Below are positions 52,743-61,225 of a DNA stretch of 64,000 nucleotides, one piece after another. Position 1 is the stretch's first letter, and every line of letters starts with the position of its first letter. The translations under genes were made by a program, and so were the position numbers. The notes beneath the pieces are model-generated. The model was not told the origin of the DNA, did no database searches, and saw nothing but the letters and a program-made list of their open reading frames with translations. The stretch lies in the NCBI RefSeq assembly GCF_003290185.1, contig NZ_QNFY01000003.1, positions 62,001 through 126,000 on the forward strand. Direction: 5' to 3'. This stretch comes from Chryseobacterium lathyri (GTDB taxonomy: Bacteria; Bacteroidota; Bacteroidia; Flavobacteriales; Weeksellaceae).

Positions 52743-52819
52743 ATTTTTTTGACAAAATTAACATGAACCAAGAGGTAAAAACAGGGATATCGGGCGGTTT
52801 TTTTTGTACATTTCGGGTA

Positions 52820-53677
52820 ATGAAAACTAAACATTTACATAAACCTTTAGATATATTTGTATCCGATATGGAACACTGGCATGAACGTCCGTTGATCTAT
52901 CAGTTCTTTGAAATTGTACAGATTATGGAAGGGGAAGGCACCAGGATTATTAATGAAAACAAGTTTCCATATACTAAAGGCAGTATTTTTTTGTTTACCC
53001 CGCTGGACTGCAGAGGTTTTGAGAGCACTACCAATACACGTTATTGCTCCATCCGGTTTTCCGAAGTCTTTCTCGAACAGTACAAAACCAAACACGAAAA
53101 AGAAAGAGTCATAGAATGGTTAAAGCAGCTGGAAGCTATTTTCACGCATCACAACCGCTTTGAGCAGGTATTGATTAAAGATGAGAGAGACTGCAACATG
53201 ATCGCTTCATTAATTGAAAATATGATCACAGAATACAGCAACAAGCCTTCCTATTTTGATGAAAATCTTCAGCATCTGGTCATTCTTGTTTTAAATATTA
53301 TTTCCCGTAACGTGAATCCCCAGCAGGTTATATCAGATACAACCATGGATGAACCGTTGATTAATAAAATACTCGTTTATCTGCATCAGAACATACACAG
53401 TCCTAAGAATTTAAGAATAAAACATCTTGCAGAACAGTTTAACCTGTCGGCAAATTATATCGGCGAATATTTTAAGAACCTCACCGGCGACAGCTTACAC
53501 TGTTATCTCACTCAGTATAAAATGAATATTATAGAACAGCGGCTAATCTACAGTGAATATTCAATAGGACAGATTGCAGACGATTTAGGGTTTTCTGATG
53601 AAAGCCATTTAAGCAGACAGTTCAAAAAGCATAAAGGGATAACTGCTGCTGCCTTCCGGAAACAGTTTAAAAGCTAA
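52820..53677 (+). CDS. AraC-family transcriptional regulator (A)
   Basis: 285-aa regulator. Start at 52820 (MKTKHLHKPLDIFVSDMEHW) chosen because it opens the cupin-like sensor directly; in-frame Met codons at 52736 and 52763 lie in the divergent promoter region. The C-terminal HTH pair is at about 190-285: KHLAEQFNLSANYIGEYFKN, YSIGQIADDLGFSDESHLSRQ. The cupin N-domain has TRIINENKFPYTKGSIFLFTP. The ene-reductase gene diverges 77 nt away, and an ester hydrolase follows downstream. It is a candidate binder of the direct repeats at 53721 and 58662. Confidence 0.9.
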   Translation: MKTKHLHKPLDIFVSDMEHWHERPLIYQFFEIVQIMEGEGTRIINENKFPYTKGSIFLFTPLDCRGFESTTNTRYCSIRFSEVFLEQYKTKHEKERVIEWLKQLEAIFTHHNRFEQVLIKDERDCNMIASLIENMITEYSNKPSYFDENLQHLVILVLNIISRNVNPQQVISDTTMDEPLINKILVYLHQNIHSPKNLRIKHLAEQFNLSANYIGEYFKNLTGDSLHCYLTQYKMNIIEQRLIYSEYSIGQIADDLGFSDESHLSRQFKKHKGITAAAFRKQFKS

Positions 53678-53720
53678 AGAGAAAAAATTGCTGACAAATT
53701 TGAAAACCCGGTTATAAAAA

Positions 53721-53785
53721 TTTCTTTTCCGTATCACAAAATTTCCTTTTCGTATCATCCAATGGTAGGCATAACATTACTTTTG
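53721..53785 (+). promoter_or_regulatory. AraC-type direct-repeat operator and -7 box (unit 1)
   Basis: TTTCTTTTCCGTATCA at 53721 and TTTCCTTTTCGTATCA at 53742 have a 21-bp period. TACTTTTG, a perfect TAnnTTTG box, starts at 53778, 20 nt after the second repeat. This placement over the -33 region is typical of AraC-type activators. The same arrangement recurs at 58662. Confidence 0.7.
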
Positions 53786-53814
53786 AAAGAATAGAATCTA
53801 TCATTATTGTTATT

Positions 53815-54810
53815 ATGAAAAAATACCTGTTATTCCTAATATTTTTCCTGATCCCGGGCTTATCATTTGCACAACAATATAATCCACTTACCCTTCAGGA
53901 AGCAGAAAAAAGATTACTGCCCCAGTTTAGAGCTATGATTAATGCTCCGATTCAGGATATTACCCTGGAAGAAGTAAAAAAAGAGCGCAAAACCCAGGCA
54001 GAAATGGCCTGGCCGGAACTGAAAAACAAAGACAGCGTTGATGTAACCCAATCTAAAATTCCGGGACTGAATGCCAAAGATCCCGAAATCCCGGTAACGA
54101 TTTATAAACCCAAAAACGCGAAAAATCTTCCCTTATTTCTTTGGTTCCATGGTGGTGCTTTTGTATATGGAACTCCTAAATGGGATCATCAGAGGTGTGC
54201 AGATTATGCTTTGAAAGGGCATGCTGTTGTTATCAATATAGATTACCGTTTCGCCCCGGAAAATCCTTTTCCGGCGGCACTTCACGATGCCTATGCTTCC
54301 CTGTTATGGGCCAGTAAAAATGCAGTGCGTATTGGTGGAAATCCAAAACTGATTGCAGTTGGAGGTTCCAGTGCGGGAGCCGGGATATCCGGAAGTCTGG
54401 CACAATATACAAGAGATCTGAAAGGTCCGGAAATCAGTTTACAGGTTCTGGAAATTCCTCCCGGTGATTTCGGGATGGATTACCCGTCTGTTGTTGAATT
54501 TAAAAGAATTCCCGGTGTCAAAAGTGATGATTTCCCAGTTTTAAAAGACTTCTATATAGGAGAAAATGGTAATTCAAAAGAAAAATACGTATTGCCTGGC
54601 AATATTAAAGATGTCTCTAATCTTCCACCTGCTGTAATTTTTGTTGCCGGAGCAGATCCTTTACGGGATAGTGGAATAGCTTACGCTGACCGTCTGATAA
54701 AAGCAGGTATTTTCACAGAATTACACGTTTTTGCAGGCTATGCCCACGGAATGCCACTCCCGGAAAGCATGGAAATCACGCTGAGAATGATGAAGCAGTT
54801 TCTTAAATAA
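53815..54810 (+). CDS. Secreted alpha/beta hydrolase (HSL-type esterase/lipase)
   Basis: 331-aa exported esterase. Signal peptide MKKYLLFLIFFLIPGLSFA-QQ. The oxyanion loop is WFHGGAFVYG (HGGG-like, about residue 105), nucleophile elbow AVGGSSAGAG (GxSxG, Ser about 185), Asp in VAGADPLRDS (about 280), and His in FAGYAHGMP (about 310). This is the hormone-sensitive-lipase-like family that hydrolyses short- and medium-chain esters. The direct-repeat operator upstream is shared with the ligase unit at 58.8 kb. Confidence 0.86.
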   Translation: MKKYLLFLIFFLIPGLSFAQQYNPLTLQEAEKRLLPQFRAMINAPIQDITLEEVKKERKTQAEMAWPELKNKDSVDVTQSKIPGLNAKDPEIPVTIYKPKNAKNLPLFLWFHGGAFVYGTPKWDHQRCADYALKGHAVVINIDYRFAPENPFPAALHDAYASLLWASKNAVRIGGNPKLIAVGGSSAGAGISGSLAQYTRDLKGPEISLQVLEIPPGDFGMDYPSVVEFKRIPGVKSDDFPVLKDFYIGENGNSKEKYVLPGNIKDVSNLPPAVIFVAGADPLRDSGIAYADRLIKAGIFTELHVFAGYAHGMPLPESMEITLRMMKQFLK

Positions 54811-54851
54811 TCAGGACAGGGATGAGGCAGAAATCTGGATTTCAAACTGTC

Positions 54852-54868
54852 ATAGAATAATATTCTAT
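54852..54868. promoter_or_regulatory. Perfect 17-bp palindrome upstream of esterase gene
   Basis: ATAGAATA A TATTCTAT is a perfect palindrome 126 nt before the next ATG. It may be an operator; no second copy was found. Confidence 0.3.
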
Positions 54869-54994
54869 AGATCCGGATAAAGAAAAAATATTTTCCTTAA
54901 TATTGATGTAATAACACAGGATTGACAGAAGTAACAAGAGCCCTTTTCTTCAGAAAAGCTGTCTGACTGTGAATCATATTTTAAAACTAAAATA

Positions 54995-56125
54995 ATGCAG
55001 TACTCAAAAAAAATACCTTTAATTCTTATTTTATTCTCTTCCATCGTATTTTCCCAGGTTTATAAAACTTCTTCAACAGTTTTACCGGGAAAGCAATTTC
55101 CCAGAATAGACTCTGAGAAAAAAGCAGAATTCCGTGTTTACTTTCCGGATGCAAAATCTGTAACTTTAGATGGAGGAGACGGCATGAAAAGTATAAAATC
55201 TTCCGTTTCCAAAGATAAAGATGGCTTTTGGAACATTTTCACAACACCTATGGAAATAGGATTTCATTACTATTGGTTCAATGTAGATGGGCAACGGACT
55301 AATGATCCCAATACACAGCTGTATTTCGGGTACAGCCAGCCGACGAGTGGAATTGAAGTTCCTTCCGGGGAGTTTTTTTTCCAGGAAAAAAATGTAAAGC
55401 ATGGGAAAATCATTAATGACAGTTTAAACTCACAAATTACCCAGGGTAAACGGAATTTTAAAGTATATCTTCCCCCCAATTACGGTACAAAAAAATTACC
55501 CGTTCTGTATCTGTACCATGGAACCGGAGAAGATATTACAGGTTGGGAAAAGCAAGGGTATATCCTAAACATTTTAGACAATCTTTTCGCAGAAAAAAAA
55601 GCACGGGAAATGATAGTGGTGATGGACTATGGGGTTGCCCTGAATCCCGAACAGGAAAAAATGCCGGACAACTATCCCAGAACAGTGCTTTCTTCCAAAA
55701 ATCTTGATAAAATCGTTACGCAGGAGCTGATTCCTTATATAGAGAAAAAATATAAAACTTCCGGCAAGAAGGCTATTGCAGGACTTTCCAGAGGAAGCTA
55801 CCAGGCCATGCTCATTGGAGTTTCCCATCCCGAAACATTTTCGGCGATAGGAGCATTTAGTCCTGTGATCTATGAAGGAACTGAGGCAGAACCTTTTAAA
55901 GAACTTCCTATTGGAAACTTGCTGAAGTCTAAGAAAAAACCTTACTTCTTTATCGGAATCGGGGAAAAAGAAGACGCCATGTTTTTTAAATTTGATCAAT
56001 TATTGACGGATTTCTTAAACAGGAATAATTATCCTTATTTCCAATACAAATCCTCTGAAACCCGCCATGAATGGCTTACGTGGAGAAGATCTCTCTACCA
56101 GTTTGCCCAGCAAATTTTCAAATAA
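54995..56125 (+). CDS. Secreted esterase (enterochelin-esterase/feruloyl-esterase-like)
   Basis: 376-aa exported esterase D-type enzyme (PF00756) with an N-terminal E-set (CBM48-like) domain. Signal peptide MQYSKKIPLILILFSSIVFS-Q. The E-set (about 30-130) has FPDAKSVTLDGGDGMKSI and GFHYYWFNVDG. The hydrolase domain (about 150-376) begins RNFKVYLPPNYG, LPVLYLYHGTGED, then VMDYG, and GLSRGSYQAMLI with nucleophile Ser (about 265), and late His in SETRHEWLTWRRS. Such enzymes cut siderophore, feruloyl or acetyl-sugar esters. Confidence 0.85.
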   Translation: MQYSKKIPLILILFSSIVFSQVYKTSSTVLPGKQFPRIDSEKKAEFRVYFPDAKSVTLDGGDGMKSIKSSVSKDKDGFWNIFTTPMEIGFHYYWFNVDGQRTNDPNTQLYFGYSQPTSGIEVPSGEFFFQEKNVKHGKIINDSLNSQITQGKRNFKVYLPPNYGTKKLPVLYLYHGTGEDITGWEKQGYILNILDNLFAEKKAREMIVVMDYGVALNPEQEKMPDNYPRTVLSSKNLDKIVTQELIPYIEKKYKTSGKKAIAGLSRGSYQAMLIGVSHPETFSAIGAFSPVIYEGTEAEPFKELPIGNLLKSKKKPYFFIGIGEKEDAMFFKFDQLLTDFLNRNNYPYFQYKSSETRHEWLTWRRSLYQFAQQIFK

Positions 56126-56149
56126 AAAACATGATATTTGTCATGTTTT
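56126..56149 (+). terminator. Terminator after esterase gene
   Basis: AAAACATGA TATTTG TCATGTTTT directly after the stop, then GAAATTTTATT. Confidence 0.6.
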
Positions 56150-56186
56150 GAAATTTTATTAACTTACACCAATAAATTACCGTTGT

Positions 56187-57062
56187 ATGGAATTACTCCT
56201 TCCTTATTTGGAACCGGATGGTTTTAAACAAGGTCTGATGAAGGATTACAGATTTTGTGATAAAGATTTCCTGAACTCTACTGTTCTGGAGATGCCGGAG
56301 GATTTAGGAACCGGGAAGCTGATTCTTTTCAGTAAGAAGAATTTTCATTTTTTCCGTGGAAAATGGAATTTTCATGAAGAAACCATTTTTCATTCCCCGC
56401 ATAAAGTAGGAGATAATGGGATGATGGATTTCCGGATCAATAAAGAAGGGAAGATCAGCAGTAATTTTATTAATGACGAAAAAAAATTTGAACACAATAC
56501 TACCGATATCGATGGCGTAAGGATTTTTGTACCCAAAACCATATTTTCAAAAGATAAAGGGCTTCTGAAAGAAAAGCTGGAAAATGCACAGCGCAATTAC
56601 CTGAGTCAGGAAAAACTTAAAACTATTTTCGATACTCCGTTTGACGATGCTTCATGCAGTATTATTCTCGAAAGCCGGATTTTAGAGTTCTTAAGCTATT
56701 GGATCCATTATCTGCTGTCCGATGAAAAGACTTTTGAGCATAAGAAGGCATTTGAAGACAAAATAAAACTGGCCAAAGATTTTGTAGATACCAATGCGTT
56801 CCAGAGTCTGGCCATCAGGGAGATAAGCCGTTACTGCGGGCTCAATAGCAGTGATCTGAAAAAAGGATTTAAGGATTATACCCAATTGCCTATTCATCAG
56901 TATATTATCAAAACCAGAATGGAAACAGCTCGTGCAATGCTTCTGGAAACCGAAAAATCAGTAGGGGAGATCAGTGATTTTATCGGGTATAACAACCGGG
57001 GACACTTTTCACAGCTTTATCTTCGTCATTTCGGGAAGCTTCCTTCTGAAGAACGTCAGTAA
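56187..57062 (+). CDS. AraC-family transcriptional regulator (B)
   Basis: 291-aa regulator. The N-terminal domain (1-190) has a run of hydrophobic strands but no cupin motif I can assign. The C-terminal HTH pair (about 200-291) is SLAIREISRYCGLNSSDLKK then MLLETEKSVGEISDFIGYNN and RGHFSQLYLRHFGKLPSEER. Compared with regulator A it lacks the DxxGFSDESHLSRQ form. It is placed between the esterase and a metallopeptidase-like gene. It could also bind the 53721/58662 repeats. Confidence 0.85.
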   Translation: MELLLPYLEPDGFKQGLMKDYRFCDKDFLNSTVLEMPEDLGTGKLILFSKKNFHFFRGKWNFHEETIFHSPHKVGDNGMMDFRINKEGKISSNFINDEKKFEHNTTDIDGVRIFVPKTIFSKDKGLLKEKLENAQRNYLSQEKLKTIFDTPFDDASCSIILESRILEFLSYWIHYLLSDEKTFEHKKAFEDKIKLAKDFVDTNAFQSLAIREISRYCGLNSSDLKKGFKDYTQLPIHQYIIKTRMETARAMLLETEKSVGEISDFIGYNNRGHFSQLYLRHFGKLPSEERQ

Positions 57063-57103
57063 ACTTGCAGTTAATTTTTCTTGCTGTTAATCAAAAAGAC
57101 TTA

Positions 57104-58399
57104 TCATTTTTTGATAATACTGTAATTATTCGTTTTTTCGTCTTTTTTTATAGTATAGCTGTCTTTCAACAGGAGTATCCATCCATCTCCTTCAGCCTTT
57201 TGTTCTTCAATTTTTGTGGGTATGCTTATGGACATTTTGCTCCAGTCAGGACTCATTAATGCTCCATTCTCCACTTCAAGGATTCCCCAATTGTCAATAA
57301 CCCTGATGTTAGGATAAACAGTTCCTTTATCTGCAATGGGTAAAATGTTTCTGGGATCAAAAGAAACATTCATCTTCTCAAAACGGATTTCCAGGTGAGG
57401 CTGTTCAATAAATTTGGATTGATATTCAGCAATCTTTTTTTTGATTTTATTTTCCCTGGCCAGCTCTTCTGTGAAAATTAGAACCCCGTGATAATGATTA
57501 GAGTTTTTTTCAGCAGCAGCTTTTAAATTGACGGGGATATTAATTTCAAATTTTTTAATAAAAAAGTCGGTAATATTAGTATTTGCTGAAATCTCCCGAT
57601 TCCAAAATCTATTCTTTAAACTCAATAAATACCCATAAACAGGAACGGTATGATAAGCAAAGGATCTTACATAGGTAGGGTTTGAAAAGAAGGCATCGGT
57701 AGAATTGATGAGATGCTTTTTAGACTGCTCCTTATTTCTGTCACTGATAATAAACCCGGTATATTCGGCAATACCTTCATTAAGCTCCAGCTGGTTTTCA
57801 GTTGTTGCAGATTGTGGAAAAAGAGTATTTCTGTATTTCCTGAAAATAAAAGCATTAGTCAAATGTATTTTCTTTTCTTTCTCTGACTCAGAGCGAACGG
57901 CTTTTTTAAGAGCCTCCAGTTCTAACCGAAGATATATTCTTCCATCTTTCTGGTCCAAATGATTACTTTCCTTGTTGCTCTGAGTGAATCCCAGAGAAGA
58001 CTGTGCTTTGTGGAAAAGTTCATGAGCCAGTAAATTGACCCTCTCATAATGGTTTTCGGGTAATGGCAACATGATCATTGCCCAGTTTTTGCCACTCCAC
58101 TGAACAGAAGTATTGGCAATATTCATGCTATCCGGTAGTTTACCAATGTAGATTTTATTTTGAAGTTTTAAGCTGTTATCTGCATTAGGTTCATTACTGT
58201 AAACCTGTCGTGTTTTAGGATCAACCAAAAGGATACTTCCATATAAATCTTTGTTCCACACTTTAAACCCTTCTTTAGTTGCATTTTGGATCTCCTCGAA
58301 ATAAGTGGAAATATTATCGGAATTTATAGGTTCTGACAGTTGTCCGGATAGAAATAAACCCTGAATTAAGCATAAAAATTGTAAAATAATTTTCTTCAT
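57104..58399 (-). CDS. Secreted HExxH (gluzincin-like) putative metallopeptidase
   Basis: 431-aa exported protein, signal peptide MKKIILQFLCLIQGLFLSG-QL. It has LLAHELFHKAQ (HExxH, about residue 128) and, about 90 residues later, ELNEGIAEYTGFI, where the second Glu could be the third zinc ligand of a gluzincin-type site. No prodomain motif or known peptidase family recognised. The C-terminal part (about 300-431) is beta-rich. Its catalytic status is inferred from HExxH only. Confidence 0.65.
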   Translation of the reverse strand: MKKIILQFLCLIQGLFLSGQLSEPINSDNISTYFEEIQNATKEGFKVWNKDLYGSILLVDPKTRQVYSNEPNADNSLKLQNKIYIGKLPDSMNIANTSVQWSGKNWAMIMLPLPENHYERVNLLAHELFHKAQSSLGFTQSNKESNHLDQKDGRIYLRLELEALKKAVRSESEKEKKIHLTNAFIFRKYRNTLFPQSATTENQLELNEGIAEYTGFIISDRNKEQSKKHLINSTDAFFSNPTYVRSFAYHTVPVYGYLLSLKNRFWNREISANTNITDFFIKKFEINIPVNLKAAAEKNSNHYHGVLIFTEELARENKIKKKIAEYQSKFIEQPHLEIRFEKMNVSFDPRNILPIADKGTVYPNIRVIDNWGILEVENGALMSPDWSKMSISIPTKIEEQKAEGDGWILLLKDSYTIKKDEKTNNYSIIKK

Positions 58400-58661
58400 T
58401 ACAGCTTTATTTTAAATTAATATTTTCAAACAATCTTTGGATTTTATTCTTTAAATATAATCAAAAAAAGCTTGATTACAGGGAGTTTAAGGCAAGGAAC
58501 CTTCATTTCTGTAAATGCTTCTCATTCTTCTTAAAGATGGTACAGTACAAGGCGATATTTAAAGAATGGTTTAAAACTTAAACACTTTTGTATGAAAAAA
58601 CTGTAAATATGGGTTGTACTGCTATTTATGAAGGCTTGTATTTTTATACACCATGAAAAAA
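58400..58661. other. Intergenic region upstream of the ligase operon
   Basis: AT-rich spacer between the divergent metallopeptidase-like gene and the direct repeats at 58662. No ORF of note; TATGAAAAAACTGTAAAT near 58590 shows no -7 box I trust. Confidence 0.4.
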
Positions 58662-58725
58662 TTTCTTTTTCGTATCACGGAATTTCCTTTTCGTGTCAGC
58701 ACCTGTTCGGCATATGATTAATTTG
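58662..58725 (+). promoter_or_regulatory. AraC-type direct-repeat operator and -7-like box (unit 2)
   Basis: TTTCTTTTTCGTATCA at 58662 and TTTCCTTTTCGTGTCA at 58683 repeat with a 21-bp period. TTAATTTG, one mismatch from TAnnTTTG, starts at 58718, 19 nt after the second repeat. Layout matches the 53721 operator within 1 nt. Confidence 0.7.
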
Positions 58726-58804
58726 GAGTTAAGATTAGTTCATATGAATCTCCTTTAACCAAGGCAGTTTTTCATATCAATATTAACTTAATGTGAACAA
58801 AACT

Positions 58805-60337
58805 ATGCTGAACTTATCAATTTTAGTGGAAGAAAGCGCAAGAAGGAATCCGGAAAAGCCGGCCTTAAGCCTGGGAGAAACTACGATTAACTATAAAATT
58901 TTTCATGAAAAAGTTGGCCAGGCGGCCAATGCCTTTGCAAAAAGAGGAATCGGATATGGCGATAAGGTTGCTTTGCTATGTCCTAATATTCTACAATTTC
59001 CGGTTATTTTTTTCGCAATACTAAAAACCGGGGCAACGGTTGTACCCTTTAGCATTTTTCTTAAACCTGATGAGATTGCTTACCAGCTGTCCGATTCTGA
59101 CAGTAAAATGTTTCTGTGCTTTGCAGGAACTCCGGAAATGCCTGTAGGAAAGTTTGGAAAGGAGGGGTTTGATAAAAGTGCCTCATGTAAAGATTTTATC
59201 AGTATAGGGAATCTCGCTGAAGATGTTGAGAATTTTGATGATTTAATTAAAGACGAAGAAACCCAATTTGAATCCTATATTACCTCATCAGAAGATACGG
59301 CCGTTGTTATTTACACCTCGGGAACTACCGGAAAACCTAAAGGAGCCGAACTTTCGCATATTAATCTCTTTACCAATTCAGAAGCCAGCACAACTATAAT
59401 TGCATCTACCGAATTTGAAGCCCAGCTTGTTGTTTTACCTTTATTTCACATTTTTGGCTTAACGGTAATGATGCTTGCAGGAATCCGGAGATCGCTTCAT
59501 CTTATCCTGATGCCGAAATTTGATGCCAAAGCAGTTTATCAGCTCATTATCCGTTTTGATATCCGGATTTTTGCCGGCGTTCCTTCCATGTACTGGGCCC
59601 TGCTGAATGAGGAAAACACTGAAGAAAATACAAACAGCATTAAGAAACTGAGAATCTGTGTTTCCGGAGGAGCTTCTCTTCCTGTAAAAATCATTGATGA
59701 ATTTGAAACCCGTTTCGGAGTTCCCATTATTGAAGGATATGGAATGTCCGAAGGTTCTCCTGTGGTGACATTCAATCAGCTGGCAGTGGGACGAAAGCCC
59801 GGTTCTATCGGAACTCCAATCTGGGGAGTTGAGGTAAAGATTATAGATGATCAAGGTAATGAACTCCCGATTGGTGAAAAAGGAGAGTTGATCTATCGCG
59901 GTCCCAATGTGATGAAAGCCTATTACAAAAGGCCTGAAGAAACTCAGGAAGTTCTGAAGAACGGATGGATGTTTTCCGGAGACATCGCGGTAAAGGATGA
60001 GGATGGTTTTTTCTTCATCGTTGACCGTAAAAAAGAAATGATTATCCGGGGCGGAATGAACGTTTATCCCCGTGAAGTAGAGGAAGTGATGATGCGGAAT
60101 CCTGATATTTCCATGGTTGCGGTTATCGGCATCGATGATGAAAAACTAGGTGAAGAAATTAAAGCATTTGTGGTAAAGAAAAAAGAAAGCAACGCTTCCG
60201 AGGAAGATATTAAGCTGTGGACAAAAGAAAGAATTGCCAAATATAAATATCCGAGAATCATAGAATTTATAGACGAGATGCCTTTAAACGCTACAGGAAA
60301 AATACTTAAAAAGAATTTAAAAAAACAACTGAAATGA
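58805..60337 (+). CDS. AMP-forming acyl-CoA ligase
   Basis: 510-aa adenylating enzyme of the long-chain/aryl acyl-CoA synthetase group. Start: ATG at 58805 (MLNLSILVEESARR) is preferred to GTG at 58793. The AMP-binding signature is YTSGTTGKPKGAELSH (about 170), with the later IEGYGMSEGSPVVTFN (about 310), GELIYRGPNVMKAYYKRP, GWMFSGDIAVKDEDGFFFIV and the catalytic Lys in NATGKILKKNLKK at the C-terminus. It activates a carboxylic acid to its CoA thioester with ATP. It heads an operon with a lipoprotein esterase (4-nt overlap) and a TonB receptor. Confidence 0.92.
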   Translation: MLNLSILVEESARRNPEKPALSLGETTINYKIFHEKVGQAANAFAKRGIGYGDKVALLCPNILQFPVIFFAILKTGATVVPFSIFLKPDEIAYQLSDSDSKMFLCFAGTPEMPVGKFGKEGFDKSASCKDFISIGNLAEDVENFDDLIKDEETQFESYITSSEDTAVVIYTSGTTGKPKGAELSHINLFTNSEASTTIIASTEFEAQLVVLPLFHIFGLTVMMLAGIRRSLHLILMPKFDAKAVYQLIIRFDIRIFAGVPSMYWALLNEENTEENTNSIKKLRICVSGGASLPVKIIDEFETRFGVPIIEGYGMSEGSPVVTFNQLAVGRKPGSIGTPIWGVEVKIIDDQGNELPIGEKGELIYRGPNVMKAYYKRPEETQEVLKNGWMFSGDIAVKDEDGFFFIVDRKKEMIIRGGMNVYPREVEEVMMRNPDISMVAVIGIDDEKLGEEIKAFVVKKKESNASEEDIKLWTKERIAKYKYPRIIEFIDEMPLNATGKILKKNLKKQLK

Positions 60338-61212
60338 ATTATTTTAAAATCGCAGCCCTGTCCATTACATTATTGACGGTAAGCTGTTCAACACAAAATG
60401 TTGAAAACACCAAAACGGTTTCTGTAAGCCAAAAGGAAGAAAAGCTTACCGATATACAATACGGCTCACACGAAAGGAACGTAATGGATGTCTATCTACC
60501 GGCAAACAGAAGCCCGAAAACTGCCTTTCTTGTTAATATCCACGGTGGAGCCTGGACGCAAGGTGATAGGGCATATGATGGTAAAATTTCCGAATATCTT
60601 CTTTCACAGGGAATTGCTGTTGCCAATCTCAATTACCGTTATGCCAATCTTACTGACACCCATCTTCCTGAGCTTTTAGATGATATTGATAACGTTGTAA
60701 AATATCTTTCTTCCCATGCCAATGAGTGGAATACCAGAAAAAACGGGTTTTCAATTTCCGGAGGGAGCTCAGGTGCCCATGTTTCGCTGATGTATGCCTA
60801 TACCAAAAATCCTCAGATTAAAACCATCATAGAAATGTGTGGTCCCGTAGATTTTACAGATGTTCAGACGTTACAGTACGTGAAAGCAGCTAACCTTTTG
60901 AATGTCCTGGATAAAATGTCTGGAAACAAAGTAGTCTGGAAACCCGGTGATGCGATTCCGGAAGCTTATGCTAAAACCAGTCCTGTAAAATTTGTCAATC
61001 AGATTCCCACAATGATTATTCATGGAGATAAGGATGAAGTGGTTCCCATCCAGCAGGCTTATATTCTGGAAAAAGCCCTGAAAGCAAAAGGTGTTCCGTA
61101 TAAATTGGTTGTAGTTCCCGGCGCAGGGCATCTTATCACAAAATTACCGGCAGATGAGCAGGTGGTATTCACCCATGTGGCAGAATGGCTTAAAAAGTAT
61201 GGCACAAATTAA
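60334..61212 (+). CDS. Lipoprotein alpha/beta hydrolase (esterase)
   Basis: 292-aa BD-FAE/esterase-like hydrolase anchored as a lipoprotein: MNYFKIAALSITLLTVSC-S has a lipobox with Cys19. Residues VNIHGGAWTQGD (oxyanion HGGxW, about 70) and ISGGSSGAHVSLM (GxSxG, Ser about 148) are clear; the Asp is in IHGDKDEVVP and the His in VPGAGHLI. Start overlaps the ligase stop (ATGA). The Bacteroidota lipobox position does not tell the leaflet. Probably hydrolyses an ester whose acid is used by the ligase upstream. Confidence 0.87.
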   Translation: MNYFKIAALSITLLTVSCSTQNVENTKTVSVSQKEEKLTDIQYGSHERNVMDVYLPANRSPKTAFLVNIHGGAWTQGDRAYDGKISEYLLSQGIAVANLNYRYANLTDTHLPELLDDIDNVVKYLSSHANEWNTRKNGFSISGGSSGAHVSLMYAYTKNPQIKTIIEMCGPVDFTDVQTLQYVKAANLLNVLDKMSGNKVVWKPGDAIPEAYAKTSPVKFVNQIPTMIIHGDKDEVVPIQQAYILEKALKAKGVPYKLVVVPGAGHLITKLPADEQVVFTHVAEWLKKYGTN

Positions 61213-61225
61213 TGATTACAATATT

